Source: Micromonosporaceae bacterium KJ-029
GTDB taxonomy: Bacteria; Actinomycetota; Actinomycetes; Mycobacteriales; Micromonosporaceae
Assembly: GCA_005402585.1 (NCBI GenBank)
Contig: BIFP01000057.1
Location: forward strand, 1 to 64,000
Length of the DNA stretch: 64,000 bases
Reading direction: 5' to 3'
Of this stretch, positions 18,501 to 27,294 are shown one piece after another. The notes under the pieces are model-generated. The model was given only the letters and a program-made list of their open reading frames with translations, did not search any database and was not told the origin of the DNA. Positions within the stretch are counted from its first letter, which is position 1. The number at the start of each line of letters is the position of its first letter. The position numbers were made by a program, and so were the translations under genes.

Positions 18501-19958
18501 ATGATTCAACGAACTTTCCGCGCCAGTGTGGCGGGAATCCTGGCCGGGGCGCTGGCGATCACTCGTCTAGCCTCGAATCGCCACCGGTGGCACGCTCCTA
18601 CGGTCACCCCCTCGGATGTCCGCGCCAGCGTCGTACTGACCGCGGTTCTCGCCCTTCTCGCCGCCTCCGCCCCGGCGGCGGCCGGCAGCCCTGACAAGGA
18701 AGCACTGGGCGACCGGGCGTTCGTGAGCCTCCGGGCCTGCGATCAGACCGGCTGTTACGTCGCGTGGGCCGTCGTCGATTCGGACGGCGATGGCGTGAAC
18801 GACGCCGATGAGGTGATGGCCGGTACCGACCCGTACGACCCGCGCAGCCGGCCCGGTCTGGAACTGCTGTTCGACCTCGGCGTGGACCGCCGACTGCCCT
18901 CGTTCGAGGCAGGGCGCGGCGCCTTCATCGCGTTCCCCGCGGAGATCGTGGTCGCTCTCGCCAAGGACGGCTCGGACCTGCTGGGGGCGTTCCCCGTCCA
19001 TCAGCGCAAGGACGCCGTCACGCGGGCTGGCATCGATCTGGGTCAGGTGGCCGCGGCCAAAATCGACCTGGGTCACGACGGGCTGACGATGGGCCTCGGG
19101 AACGCCCGGAGCGGCGGATCGTTGCCGGGGACCCGGGTCGGCGGCATCGACGCCCGCATGGTCGGCAACCTCACGTCCGACGACGACCGCGGCCCCGGCA
19201 GCGAGCACGGCGGAGTGGTCGACTACCGCCACACCCGCAACGGCGGCGTGTTCATCTTCGCCGACAAAGTCACGAAGTCGGTCGTCGGCAGCGAGCGGTT
19301 CGACGGCATTGAGACCCAGTACACCAACGCCGACGGCACACCGGGTGTCCGCTCCGAGACGCAATTCCAGCCACCGCGAACCGACGACGGGTCGACGGTG
19401 AACGACTCCCGCATCGTCAAGTTCAACGAGGACGGTTCCATCGACTCGGTTAGCTACATCTCCGAGCGGACCGGATCGGACGGGACGAAGATCCGCAACA
19501 CCGAGGCGACGATCTACAACTACGACGAGAAGGGCAATCTCGTCGGCCAGACCAAGGTGCACATGCAGGAGACCGAGTCCGCCGACGGCAACGCGTCGAC
19601 GGCGGTCGTCGTCGAGGCGTGCGACGCCAAGGGCAAGAATTGCAAAGTGGTCATGGACGGTAAGGCATACCTGAACCCCGACGCGGACACGACCATCGTC
19701 ACGTACGAGATGGTGGACAAGACCCTGCGCCTTCGCGGCGCCGCTATCACCGTACTCGAGGGTTGGGCCGCGCCCGGGTTCGAGAACGAGCCGGCCAATC
19801 CCCGCAACCCCACCACGATCGCCCTCGTTGACGGGGAGCTGGCGCGGAGCTACCTGCTGGTCGACCCGCTACGGATCACCCGCGCGCAGCCCGAGACCCG
19901 CGACGACCTGCCCAACCCGTACCTTAACGGTGGAGGCTGCTGGCCGAAGTGTGGCTGA
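18501..19958 (+). CDS. Secreted protein with EF-hand/TSP3-like calcium loop
   Basis: 485 residues. A hydrophobic stretch ending AVLALLAASAPAAAG (about residues 46-62) looks like a signal peptide, but it is preceded by about 40 residues including a second hydrophobic patch. The true start may therefore lie later, or the leader is unusually long. DSDGDGVNDADEVMAGTDP (about 93-111) is a thrombospondin-type-3/dockerin-like Ca2+ loop. The rest is Asp/Asn/Gly-rich with repeated hairpin-like segments (IYNYDEKGNLVGQTKV). It ends GGGCWPKCG with two Cys. No enzyme motif recognised. Divergent from the LuxR regulator. Confidence 0.7.
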   Translation: MIQRTFRASVAGILAGALAITRLASNRHRWHAPTVTPSDVRASVVLTAVLALLAASAPAAAGSPDKEALGDRAFVSLRACDQTGCYVAWAVVDSDGDGVNDADEVMAGTDPYDPRSRPGLELLFDLGVDRRLPSFEAGRGAFIAFPAEIVVALAKDGSDLLGAFPVHQRKDAVTRAGIDLGQVAAAKIDLGHDGLTMGLGNARSGGSLPGTRVGGIDARMVGNLTSDDDRGPGSEHGGVVDYRHTRNGGVFIFADKVTKSVVGSERFDGIETQYTNADGTPGVRSETQFQPPRTDDGSTVNDSRIVKFNEDGSIDSVSYISERTGSDGTKIRNTEATIYNYDEKGNLVGQTKVHMQETESADGNASTAVVVEACDAKGKNCKVVMDGKAYLNPDADTTIVTYEMVDKTLRLRGAAITVLEGWAAPGFENEPANPRNPTTIALVDGELARSYLLVDPLRITRAQPETRDDLPNPYLNGGGCWPKCG

Positions 19959-20469
19959 CGCTCACCGACCAACCTCCTGTCTCAGCGGATCAGACGGCCG
20001 TGGCCGTGATCCCACGCACCGGCGAAACCGCTACGACAGGCCCCTGGGCCGCGGGAATGTGGTTCGGGTTCGGCCACATCCGGTTCACCCAAACAAAACG
20101 CCCTGGTGGGTATCAGCATCTCCCGCCAGGGCGTTGCGTCGCAGCGGCCTGGGCGGCCAGCATGGCTCTTGGTTGAGTAGCGGTCGCAGCAGTCGCGGGT
20201 ACCGTTCGAGACGGTGCCCAAGGCGCCACGTCGAGGTCGGCACCGGCGCGCACAAGCTCTGTCCTCTTCGACGCCGGATCGATGGTGGCTACCTCGTCCG
20301 GCCCTTCGATCGCCCGTCGCCGCGCGGGGACCGAGTTCTTCGATGGACATCGCCAATGGTCGCGCTTACTGCGATACGACTATCAACGACTGATCTGGCC
20401 CCTTCTGGCGGTCGCGGTGCTCGCGGGCTGCTCGTCGGCGGGTCATCCGGGCACGGTGGCGACGGACCC
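19959..20469. other. Intergenic region, mostly non-coding
   Basis: About 510 bp between the secreted-protein gene and the decayed serine recombinase. It contains the terminator hairpin at 20098-20134. Open frames show no consistent codon bias, and nothing else is recognised. Confidence 0.5.
20098..20134. terminator. Hairpin terminator after the secreted-protein gene
   Basis: ACGCCCTGG (20098-20106) pairs perfectly with CCAGGGCGT (20126-20134). A further GGG/CCC lies inside, leaving an 11-nt loop. It sits 140 bp past the stop at 19958. There is no U-tract, as is common in actinobacteria. Confidence 0.55.
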
Positions 20470-21718
20470 CGTGGGCCACCGGCTCGGCGCTGGCGCCAGA
20501 CAGCGGCGGGCTGCGGTTCGCGTTCTACGGGCGCATGTCGACCGAGGACTACCAGGATCCGGTGTCGTCGCTGGGCTGGCAGTTGGACTTCGCCCGCGAA
20601 CTTGTGACCGGGCATGGCCGGATCGTCACTCAGTTCTTCGACGTCGGGTACTCGCGGCGTCGCGCCTGGCCGAATCGCCCCGAGGCGGCAGCGCTACTGG
20701 CCGCGATCGCAAACCCGGAGCGCGCGTTCGACGCGATCGTGGTCAGCGAGTACGAGCGCGCCTTCTTCAGCGATCAGCTGATCCTGATGATGCCGAAATT
20801 CCAGCAGCACCAGGTGCAGCTGTGGCTGCCCGAACTCGACGGACCGGTCGACTTCGACGACCCAGCCCACCTGCCCGTAATACGACTGATCGGGGCGCAA
20901 TCGAAGCGTGAGGTACTTCGGGCCGGTTTCGGGTGCTTGCGGCGATGCGCTGCAAGCCGGTCAGCAGGGCCGGTACCTGGGTGGATGTTCGCCGAGCGGC
21001 TGGCTGGACGCAGCCTGGCCAGGATCGCCCGGACACTCAACGACCACGAGGTGCCTTGCCCATCTGGCGCGGATCGGGAACGCAACCGGCACCTTAAGGG
21101 CGATGCCTGGACTGTCCAGTCCGTCGCCGCGATCCCGGCGAATCCTCGTTACACCGGGCGGCAGGTGTGGAACCGGCAACGCCTCGACCGCGACCGCACC
21201 GGACCGGACCGGACGGCGTATTCAGCCAGCCCGGTCACGACGAGGTGCAGCGTTGGAACCCCGCCCAGGACTGGGCGATCTCCGAACATGCCGTACACGA
21301 GGCGCTCGTCAGCGAACAGGACTTCATCGCAGTGCAGGCAATCCGCGCCGCCCGCCCCACCGAGGACGGCAGCGCCCGCACCTATCTGCTCGCCGGACTT
21401 ATACGCTGCGGGATCTGCCACCGCCGCATGGAGGACGCACATTGGGTGCATACCAGACCGGGCTACCGCTGCCGCCACGGCCACAGCAGCGCCCGAAGTG
21501 CGGACGCCGCCCGGCCCAAGAACCTCTACATTCGCGCAGACCGCGCCATCAGCAAACTCGGCGAGCTGCGAAATGGACTGGACCGTGGGGGTTCAACTCC
21601 GGAAGACCTCGCCCACCGCCTCCGCCACGACCGACTCGTGATCATGACCAACGGCATCAGCTGGATTATCGAACCCGCAGAAGAGCAGGAGACGGAAGCC
21701 GAAAAAGCCCATCCGTAG
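20470..21718 (+). pseudogene. Serine recombinase (large resolvase type), multiple frameshifts
   Basis: The catalytic domain begins LRFAFYGRMSTEDYQDP and continues through VVSEYERAFFSDQLILMMPK, all in one frame without a usable upstream start. Near 20920-21000 the frame changes (QAGQQGRYLGGCSPSGW in the next frame) and about 30 residues usually present appear missing. The recombinase domain resumes as ERLAGRSLARIARTLNDHEV up to NPRYTGRQVWNRQR. From about 21180 a third frame carries HEALVSEQDFIAVQAIRAAR, the zinc-ribbon region RCGICHRRMED and RCRHGH. At least two frameshifts plus a deletion make it inactive. It probably once mobilised a local island. Confidence 0.8.
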
Positions 21719-21789
21719 CAGATGCGAATGAGCTTCGTGGGGTAATTACGTGTCCGAGCCCGACGTTGACCAGGAGTCCATGGTCGTCA

Positions 21790-22212
21790 TCAATGGCGAA
21801 CTACAACTGGGCGCTGGGTGGTGGTGGTCCGCGGGTTGCGGGCGAGCCCCTTGCGTACGCGTGCGGTGCGATCGGCCATCAGGGCGGTGATCACGTCGGG
21901 GTCGTGGGTGTGGGTGGCGAGTCGTTCCCGTACCTCTGGTGAGACGTCGTCGACCAGCCGCGCGGCCAGTTCGGGCTCCAGTTCGCGTCTCTCCGCGAGG
22001 AGACCACGAAGCTCCTTGTCGGGGGCCTCCGCCATCACCCGGCGAATCGACTCGTCGCAGGCCGGGTTGCCGGCGACCGCCCAGCGGACCCACCGGTCGG
22101 CGTCCTTGACGAGTCGCAGGAGATTGGCGACCGAGGTCGAGGGGTTTCTCGCCACGGCCTTCCGGACGTGACGATCATGGTCCCGGGTCAGTGGTCGCAG
22201 TGCCTGCGCGGG
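21790..22212 (-). pseudogene. Leucine-rich-repeat-variant (LRV) protein, 5'-truncated
   Basis: The frame encodes HEAT/LRV-type helical repeats of about 24 residues: DHDRHVRKAVARNPSTS, DADRWVRWAVAGNPACDES, SPEVRERLATHTHDPDVI and DRTARVRKGLARNPRT. The first start-like codon is inside a repeat at 22155. Upstream at about 22213 the sequence becomes the end of an IS1380 transposase fragment, so the 5' part was lost at that junction. Proteins of this type in actinobacteria are uncharacterised and may bind partners. Confidence 0.6.
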
Positions 22213-22216
22213 CGCG

Positions 22217-22681
22217 TTTCGCCGTCTAGGAGCAGGACCTGGGTCCAGGAGAGCGGGTCGATGCCGGTCAGGGCGAGTTGGAGCCAGGCCTGATCGATCG
22301 CGAACAGGCGGGACGGGAACCGGCCGAAGCCGGTGTTCTTCCCGCAGCGGATCCGGTCCTCGACGCGGGCGTGGCCGCGGTGGCGGGCCTCAAGGAATTG
22401 GACGCTGCCGCCGCCGGGCGGGGTGTCGGTGGCGACGAGTTGATGCCGCCTTCGATGGTGTCGAACAAGGTCAGTTGGGCGCCGGGGTGCGGGCGTTCCC
22501 GGCCGACGAAGAACCGGGTGCCGTCTGGCCAGCCGGTCGGGTCGAACAGGCCGGTGATCTCGCAGACCTCGGCATGCTCGCGCAGGTCACCACCGGCGTC
22601 GAGGGCGGGCACCCAGCCGGTCGCGGCCCGGATCGCCGCCCGCACGCCCTCGGTGATCGCGGCACCGACGGAGAACCGGAT
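22217..22681 (-). pseudogene. IS1380-family transposase, 3' fragment
   Basis: The frame begins at the GAT/ATC junction with IRFSVGAAITEGVRAAIRA and continues through the conserved FVGRERPHPGAQLTLFDTIEG. A frameshift follows, and HARVEDRIRCGKNTGFGRFP and SRLFAIDQAWLQLALTGID appear in another frame. The C-terminus after TQVLLLDGE is missing, where the LRV fragment joins. The 5' half of the same transposase lies at 23434-23660. Its last residues, DQHLDI, join this fragment exactly, so the copy was split by the 752-bp segment in between. Confidence 0.75.
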
Positions 22682-22711
22682 CAAAAACCCTCTGACGAAT
22701 CGAGGCCGGCG

Positions 22712-23275
22712 TCAGTCCAACCGTGCTACAACGGTGCCGTCCACATTGCGGCCCACGATAGCGACGTCGGAAAGATCCATTCCGTTCGGGATAGCGCCAC
22801 TGCGAGGGAGCCAGGCCGCGTAGGCGCCGACCTGGTGACTGCCGGGCGTGGGCAGTGGGTGAACGGCAGCCGTAACGGTTTGGTCGAACATGGTCACGGA
22901 AACGCTAACAACAGCTCCACGCGTAATTCCCACTAGGATGATCTCCCGCGAATGCGGATCCAGGGGAACGGCGTAAGGCAGTGGCTTGGCAGGCAGCAGC
23001 GGCGGACCAGCGGAGGTCAGAGCCCGCGGCGCCGGATCGCAGAAGACGAACTCGTTCTCCCTGCCTTTGCGTTCGCCATCACTGCGCGCCGTGCGAACGC
23101 AGAACGAATCCTCGGTCAGCCAGGCCGAAGTTTCCCAGCCAGGCACCCGGACATCCAGGACCACTGGCCTTCCTGAAGTCGGTGGATGTGCCTCGACGGC
23201 GGGTGGTTCAGGGGTGGTGCACCCATGTATGGCGAGCGTTCCTGCGGCCAAGATCAGGATGATGCGAGAGCGCAT
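22712..23275 (-). CDS. Small putative lipoprotein, unknown function
   Basis: 187 residues. The N-terminus RSRIILILAAGTLAIHGCTT is a signal peptide with an acceptable lipobox (AIHGC). The mature part has VVLDVRVPGWETSAWLTEDS, a Lys/Arg-rich loop near residue 70 and a beta-rich end (SDVAIVGRNVDGTVVARLD). No family recognised. It lies wholly inside the segment that splits the IS1380 transposase. An 11-bp hairpin 25 bp upstream of its start may stop read-through into it or form part of its leader. Confidence 0.6.
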   Translation of the reverse strand: MRSRIILILAAGTLAIHGCTTPEPPAVEAHPPTSGRPVVLDVRVPGWETSAWLTEDSFCVRTARSDGERKGRENEFVFCDPAPRALTSAGPPLLPAKPLPYAVPLDPHSREIILVGITRGAVVSVSVTMFDQTVTAAVHPLPTPGSHQVGAYAAWLPRSGAIPNGMDLSDVAIVGRNVDGTVVARLD

Positions 23276-23299
23276 GTATGAAGTATTCCCTATCCCGAT

Positions 23300-23330
23300 G
23301 TCCCCGCGGCAAAACGGCTGCCGCGGGGAC
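23300..23330. terminator. GC-rich hairpin upstream of the small lipoprotein gene
   Basis: GTCCCCGCGGC (23300-23310) and GCCGCGGGGAC (23320-23330) form a perfect 11-bp stem with a 9-nt loop. On the minus strand it precedes the 23275 start, so it would block transcription entering from the IS1380 side. Confidence 0.5.
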
Positions 23331-23433
23331 CCGAGGTGATGGCAGGTGTCAGCAGAAGAAGCAGGCGTATCTCCAGCCGATCTCGTAGTTAAGTTGAACG
23401 TTGGGGGCAGTCCACGGCAGCCGCACCGTGCTG

Positions 23434-23660
23434 GATGTCCAGGTGCTGATCGCGCATGGATCGGATGTGGGCGAGGAACCCCTGGCTGGAACCGGCCGCG
23501 TCGGCGCGGAGCAGGATCAGGGTGCCAAACCGATGCTGGTCAGGGATCTGGGCGAGGGCTTGGTCGAGCACGGTGTCGTGATCGGCGGTGATGTCGACCC
23601 GGCCCGGCCTTCCCGCAGCACACCGGCCAGGGCCTCGTGATGCATCTCGACGACGCATTC
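23434..23660 (-). pseudogene. IS1380-family transposase, 5' fragment
   Basis: The minus strand encodes HHEALAGVLREGRAGS, then after a frameshift ADHDTVLDQALAQIPDQHRF and SSQGFLAHIRSMRDQHLDI. These are the catalytic-core start of an IS1380 transposase (the ADH...VLDQAL region). The true N-terminus is missing upstream. It continues exactly into the 3' fragment at 22681 once the 752-bp insert is removed. Confidence 0.7.
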
Positions 23661-23773
23661 TCGGCAGGTACAAGGTCAAACCTCAGCACCGTAAATGCGG
23701 GGTGGGAAGGTGTAGCAGCTCGTCACGCGCGATCACCGGTGCGCGGAGGGCTGGATTCTGTTGATCAGGCTGG

Positions 23774-24406
23774 CTATGACGCCGTGCACTCCCAGGAAGC
23801 GCAATTGACCCGCGCCGCCTCGACCAGCGCAGGCAACTGCGCGAACTGGGTGGGGTCGGACAGCGCCGAGCCCAGGGCCACCATCCGAGCGCCGGCGGCG
23901 AGGAATCGCGGTGCGGTGGTCACGGTGACGCCACCGGTAGCCACATAGGACACCTCGGGAAATGGGCCGCGCAGGGCGGAGAACCAACCGACGCCGAGCG
24001 ACTCGGCCGGAAAGGCCTTGACCCACCCGCAGCCGGCGCTGCGCGCTCGCTGCACTTCTGTCGCCGTCCCGACGCCGGGCAGGTGCGGCAGACCAGCGGA
24101 CAGGCTCGCGGCGTGGATCGACGGGTCGAATCCCGGCGCGACGGAGTAGCGGGCGCCGGCACGGGCGGCGGCGCGGACCTGCTCCAGGGTCACGACCGTC
24201 CCGGCGCCGACGACTCTGCCTCGGTCAGCCGCGGCTTCAACCGCGGCGGCCAGTGCCGCCACCTGCTCCGGCTGACCGATCGGCACCTCGACGTGATGGA
24301 CGCCCACGTCCCATGCGCGGTTGGCCAGCGCCGCCGTCTCGGCCGGCGGCCGCCCGCGCAGGATCACCATGAGTCGTTGGTCGCCGAACAACTCGTCGAG
24401 AGACAC
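23774..24406 (-). CDS. eda: 2-keto-3-deoxy-6-phosphogluconate aldolase
   Basis: 210 residues from GTG 24406, five bases after the kinase stop and preceded by ACGGAGGT. The Schiff-base lysine is in WVKAFPAESLG. HHVEVPIG carries the general acid/base Glu region, and VGAGTVVTLEQV and SPGFDPSI-like APGFDPSIHA bind the phosphate. The enzyme cleaves KDPG, or the galacto epimer, to pyruvate and glyceraldehyde-3-phosphate. Last gene of the eight-gene operon running from 31446. With the kinase just upstream it completes a KDG degradation branch. Confidence 0.88.
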   Translation of the reverse strand: MSLDELFGDQRLMVILRGRPPAETAALANRAWDVGVHHVEVPIGQPEQVAALAAAVEAAADRGRVVGAGTVVTLEQVRAAARAGARYSVAPGFDPSIHAASLSAGLPHLPGVGTATEVQRARSAGCGWVKAFPAESLGVGWFSALRGPFPEVSYVATGGVTVTTAPRFLAAGARMVALGSALSDPTQFAQLPALVEAARVNCASWECTAS

Positions 24407-24407
24407 C

Positions 24408-25385
24408 TCATACCTCCGTCTCGGAGCACACCCGTCGCCTGGCAGCGCGTACCAGCTCGACTGCGGGCGGCAGGGCGCCTGTATCCCCGACCACCCGTAG
24501 TGCGGATCCGGCAACCAGATGCCCCAGCCGCAGCCGGACCTCCTCGGGCAGGCCGCGCACGACCCCGAACAGATAGCCGGCGGCGAAGGCGTCGCCCGCA
24601 CCGACCGGCTCGACCACCTCGACCGCGGGCGCCGGCTCGACGACCTTGCCCGCCGGGCCGTACGCCGTCACGGCGGCCCCGCCATCCTTGACGACCAGCG
24701 TCCGTGGCCCGGGCAGCAGCTCGCGCACCGCGTCGGCGTTCGTGGCGCCCCAGAGGGTCGCCGCCTCGTCCAGGCCGACCAACACGATGTCCGCGTGTCC
24801 CGCTAACCGGGCGAGGATCGGCCCGGCGGTCCGCACGGGCCACAACGCCGGGCGGTAGTTGACGTCGAAGCTGCACAACGCCCCGCTGATCGGGCGCTCG
24901 GTGAGTGTGTACGTGACCAGGTCCGCGCAGGATTCGGACAGTGCGGCGGTGATGCCGGTCAGGTGGATCAGCCGGCTGCCTAGCAGGCTTCGCGCTCCCC
25001 ACACACCACGGTCCATCGCTGCGGCAGCCGAGCCGCGTCGGTAATAGTGCACGTTCGTGCCGTGCGGGCCGGGATCCTTGAAGAAGACACCGGTCGGGGC
25101 CGCCGGGTCCACCTCGACCAGGCTCACGTCCACGCCTGCGGCACCGATCCGTGTGGTGACCAGCTCGCCCAGCGGATCGGCGCCGACCCGGCTGGACCAG
25201 GCCACCCGCAGTCCCAATCCGGCCAGGTTCATCGCGACGTTCGACTCCGCTCCGGCCACGTCCAGCCGCATGGCGCCCCCCGCGCGTAGCGGGTGGGGCG
25301 GATCGGGGGCCAGCAGGGCCATCGACTCGCCGACACATACGACGTCGTACCCTGTCCGTCGCGCCACGCCGGCCGTCCCCGTCAT
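24408..25385 (-). CDS. kdgK: 2-keto-3-deoxygluconate kinase (PfkB family)
   Basis: 325 residues from ATG 25385, overlapping the upstream stop (ATGA). The substrate side shows VCVGESMALLAPDPPHPLRA and the A-G-A motif GAESNVAMNLAGLG. The ATP/anion-hole signature is EPVGAGDAFAAGYLFG with catalytic Asp in GAGDAF. Length and motifs fit KdgK, which phosphorylates KDG with ATP to give KDPG; KDPG aldolase follows immediately. Some PfkB kinases of this type act on other keto-deoxy acids or ketohexoses, so the context is what supports KDG. Confidence 0.85.
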   Translation of the reverse strand: MTGTAGVARRTGYDVVCVGESMALLAPDPPHPLRAGGAMRLDVAGAESNVAMNLAGLGLRVAWSSRVGADPLGELVTTRIGAAGVDVSLVEVDPAAPTGVFFKDPGPHGTNVHYYRRGSAAAAMDRGVWGARSLLGSRLIHLTGITAALSESCADLVTYTLTERPISGALCSFDVNYRPALWPVRTAGPILARLAGHADIVLVGLDEAATLWGATNADAVRELLPGPRTLVVKDGGAAVTAYGPAGKVVEPAPAVEVVEPVGAGDAFAAGYLFGVVRGLPEEVRLRLGHLVAGSALRVVGDTGALPPAVELVRAARRRVCSETEV

Positions 25386-26152
25386 CGGCGATCTCCCATC
25401 CGCGGTCGACACATCGTCGACGGACCCTCCGGTAAGCCGTCGGCATAGGCGTCCGGGTCCTCCGTGGGCGAGTAGCCCAGGTCGTCCCGAGCCGCGCCGA
25501 GGTCGAACACCGGGCGCGGGTTCGCCGACGTGATGGCGTACGCCCCGAAGCGGATGTCGGCCCGCAGCGCGCGACGTACCGCCTGGCCCAGGTCGGCCAC
25601 GCCGAGCCAGGTGTCCAGCCAACCGCGGTGCGGAGGTGCCGGCCGGCAGCCGCCCAGCCGCAGGCAGATCGCGGACAGCGGGTACGCGTCGGCGTACACC
25701 CGCGCCGCGGCCTCGGCGAACACCTTGGTCGCACCGTAGCGGCAGCACGGGTAGGGCGGCCGGTTGTCGCTGACCGGGGCAGCCCCGGGCCCGCTGGCGC
25801 GCTGGTAGTGACCGCCCACGGCGTGCACGGAACTGGCCAGCACGATCCGGGCCACGCCCGCGTCACCGGCCGCCTCGAGCAGCGTCGTCACCGTGTCCAT
25901 GTTGGGCCCGCGCAGCAGATCCCAGCCGTCGCCCGGTCGGGGGTTGCCGGCCAGGTGCACGATCGCGTCGACGCCGTCGCACAGTCGCGCGGCCAGCCGG
26001 CGATCGGTGAGGTCGCCAACCACCACCTCGGCCCGCCCGCCAGGGTCCGGCGGCGGGCGGGCATCGGTCAGCCGGAGCTGGTGGTTCTCGACGAGTTCCG
26101 GCACCAGCAGCCGGCCGACGCCGCCGGCTGCCCCGGTGATCAGGATGTGCAT
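25382..26152 (-). CDS. Uronate-dehydrogenase-like NAD(P)-dependent SDR
   Basis: 256 residues. Rossmann motif TGAAGGVGRLLVPEL at the N-terminus, DAIVHLAGNPRP, the catalytic Ser in ASSVHAVGGHY, and YGATK (Tyr-x3-Lys). The pattern ASS.HA.G.Y, YG.(S/T)K, CLRLGGC and W plus D.G.AVR resembles uronate dehydrogenases. These oxidise D-galacturonate or D-glucuronate to the aldarolactone. The SMP-30 lactonase in the same operon would open such a lactone. An epimerase acting on a sugar nucleotide is less likely because the protein is short. Starts 5 bp after the dehydratase gene. Confidence 0.75.
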   Translation of the reverse strand: MHILITGAAGGVGRLLVPELVENHQLRLTDARPPPDPGGRAEVVVGDLTDRRLAARLCDGVDAIVHLAGNPRPGDGWDLLRGPNMDTVTTLLEAAGDAGVARIVLASSVHAVGGHYQRASGPGAAPVSDNRPPYPCCRYGATKVFAEAAARVYADAYPLSAICLRLGGCRPAPPHRGWLDTWLGVADLGQAVRRALRADIRFGAYAITSANPRPVFDLGAARDDLGYSPTEDPDAYADGLPEGPSTMCRPRMGDRR

Positions 26153-26157
26153 GCGGG

Positions 26158-27294
26158 TCACCAGTTCGTGAAGGAGCCGTCGGGCCGGTGCAACTGCGGC
26201 AGCGGCTGCGGGCCGCGCCGCTGCGCCCGGCGCGCGGCGTCGAGGTCCAGTTCGACGCCCAGACCGGGCCGCTCGGCCGGGATGATCCGCCCGGCCTCCA
26301 GCCGAGGCACCGCGGTGAACACCTCCGACGGCGGGAAGGCCGGCCGGGGCTGCTCCTGCACGGAGACGTTGGTCAGGGCGAGGTTCAGGTGCGCCGACGC
26401 CGCGGCGGTGACCGGGCCGAGCGGGCTGTGGGTGGCCAGATTGATGTGGTGGACCTCGGCCATGGCCGCGATCTTGCGGGCCTCCGTCAGCCCGGTGTTG
26501 GCCACGTCCACCCGGGCGTGGTCGATGAGTTCGGCCTCGATCAGCGGCCGGAACTCCCACTTCGTGCCCAGTTGCTCCCCCGCAGCCAGCGGGACCGTCG
26601 TCCGTTGGCGCAGCATCCGGTAGCCGTCGAGATGCTCGCTGCGCAGCGGGTCCTCGACGAAGTACGGGCGCAGCGGCTCCAGCTCCCGGCACAGCGTCAC
26701 CGCCTGCGCCGGATCCAGCCGGGTATGCACATCGAGCAGCAACTCCACCTCGTCGCCGAGTGCCGTGCGAAGCCGCTGCACAGTCGCGACGGTGTGCCGC
26801 AGCGCGGCGCGTTGGTCGTACTCGCCGCCGGCACCGGGGCTGTTCGCCGGCACGCGCAGGTATCGCCACCCGGCCTCGACGAGCCGCTCGCACTCAGGCA
26901 CTATCGCCTCGGGATCGCTGCTCGTCACGTGCACGTAGCTGTCGACGTGGTCTCGCGAGGCGCCACCGAACAGCTGGTACAACGGGACGCCGAGGGTCTT
27001 GCCGCGGATGTCCCACAGCGCCACGTCGACCGCGGCCACGACGGAGCCCAGTACGCCGGTCGCGGGGAAGAATCCCGAGCGGAACAGCACCTGCCACAGG
27101 TGCTCGATCCTGCCGGGGTCGGCCCCGACGAGCAGCTCGGCGAGGTCGTCCACCGCACCACCCACAGTCCGCCAGCGGGCGCGCATACCGACCTCGCCCA
27201 CGCCGTACTCGCCGGAGTCCGTGCTGATCAGCACGAGGAGCATGACGCTGGCGCCGTCGGGCACGAACAGCGGCTCGACGTTAGTGATCTTCAT
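26158..27294 (-). CDS. Enolase-superfamily sugar-acid dehydratase (galactonate/mannonate type)
   Basis: 378 residues from ATG 27294; ATG 27303 is an alternative. Metal and acid/base residues are visible: Asp and His in LLDVHTRLDP, Glu in PYFVEDPLRSEH, Glu in AAGEQLGTKWEF, and His in LATHSPLGPV. The DVHxR motif and downstream GLTEARKIAAMAEVHHI place it near D-galactonate/D-mannonate dehydratases, which yield 2-keto-3-deoxy acids for the kinase and aldolase in this operon. It overlaps the end of the SMP-30 gene by 14 bp. The exact aldonate is not determined by sequence. Confidence 0.82.
   Translation of the reverse strand: MKITNVEPLFVPDGASVMLLVLISTDSGEYGVGEVGMRARWRTVGGAVDDLAELLVGADPGRIEHLWQVLFRSGFFPATGVLGSVVAAVDVALWDIRGKTLGVPLYQLFGGASRDHVDSYVHVTSSDPEAIVPECERLVEAGWRYLRVPANSPGAGGEYDQRAALRHTVATVQRLRTALGDEVELLLDVHTRLDPAQAVTLCRELEPLRPYFVEDPLRSEHLDGYRMLRQRTTVPLAAGEQLGTKWEFRPLIEAELIDHARVDVANTGLTEARKIAAMAEVHHINLATHSPLGPVTAAASAHLNLALTNVSVQEQPRPAFPPSEVFTAVPRLEAGRIIPAERPGLGVELDLDAARRAQRRGPQPLPQLHRPDGSFTNW

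Larger units (their letters stand above)
22682..23433. mobile_element. 752-bp segment inserted in an IS1380 transposase gene
   Basis: The IS1380 reading frame stops at Asp-Ile (GAT at 23434-23436 on the plus strand) and resumes at Ile-Arg (GAT at 22679-22681). The insert is thus bounded by a 3-bp direct repeat that could be a target duplication. It contains one lipoprotein-like gene and an 11-bp hairpin, but no transposase and no obvious terminal inverted repeats. It may be a passenger fragment or small non-autonomous element; recombination between two IS copies is the alternative. Confidence 0.5.
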
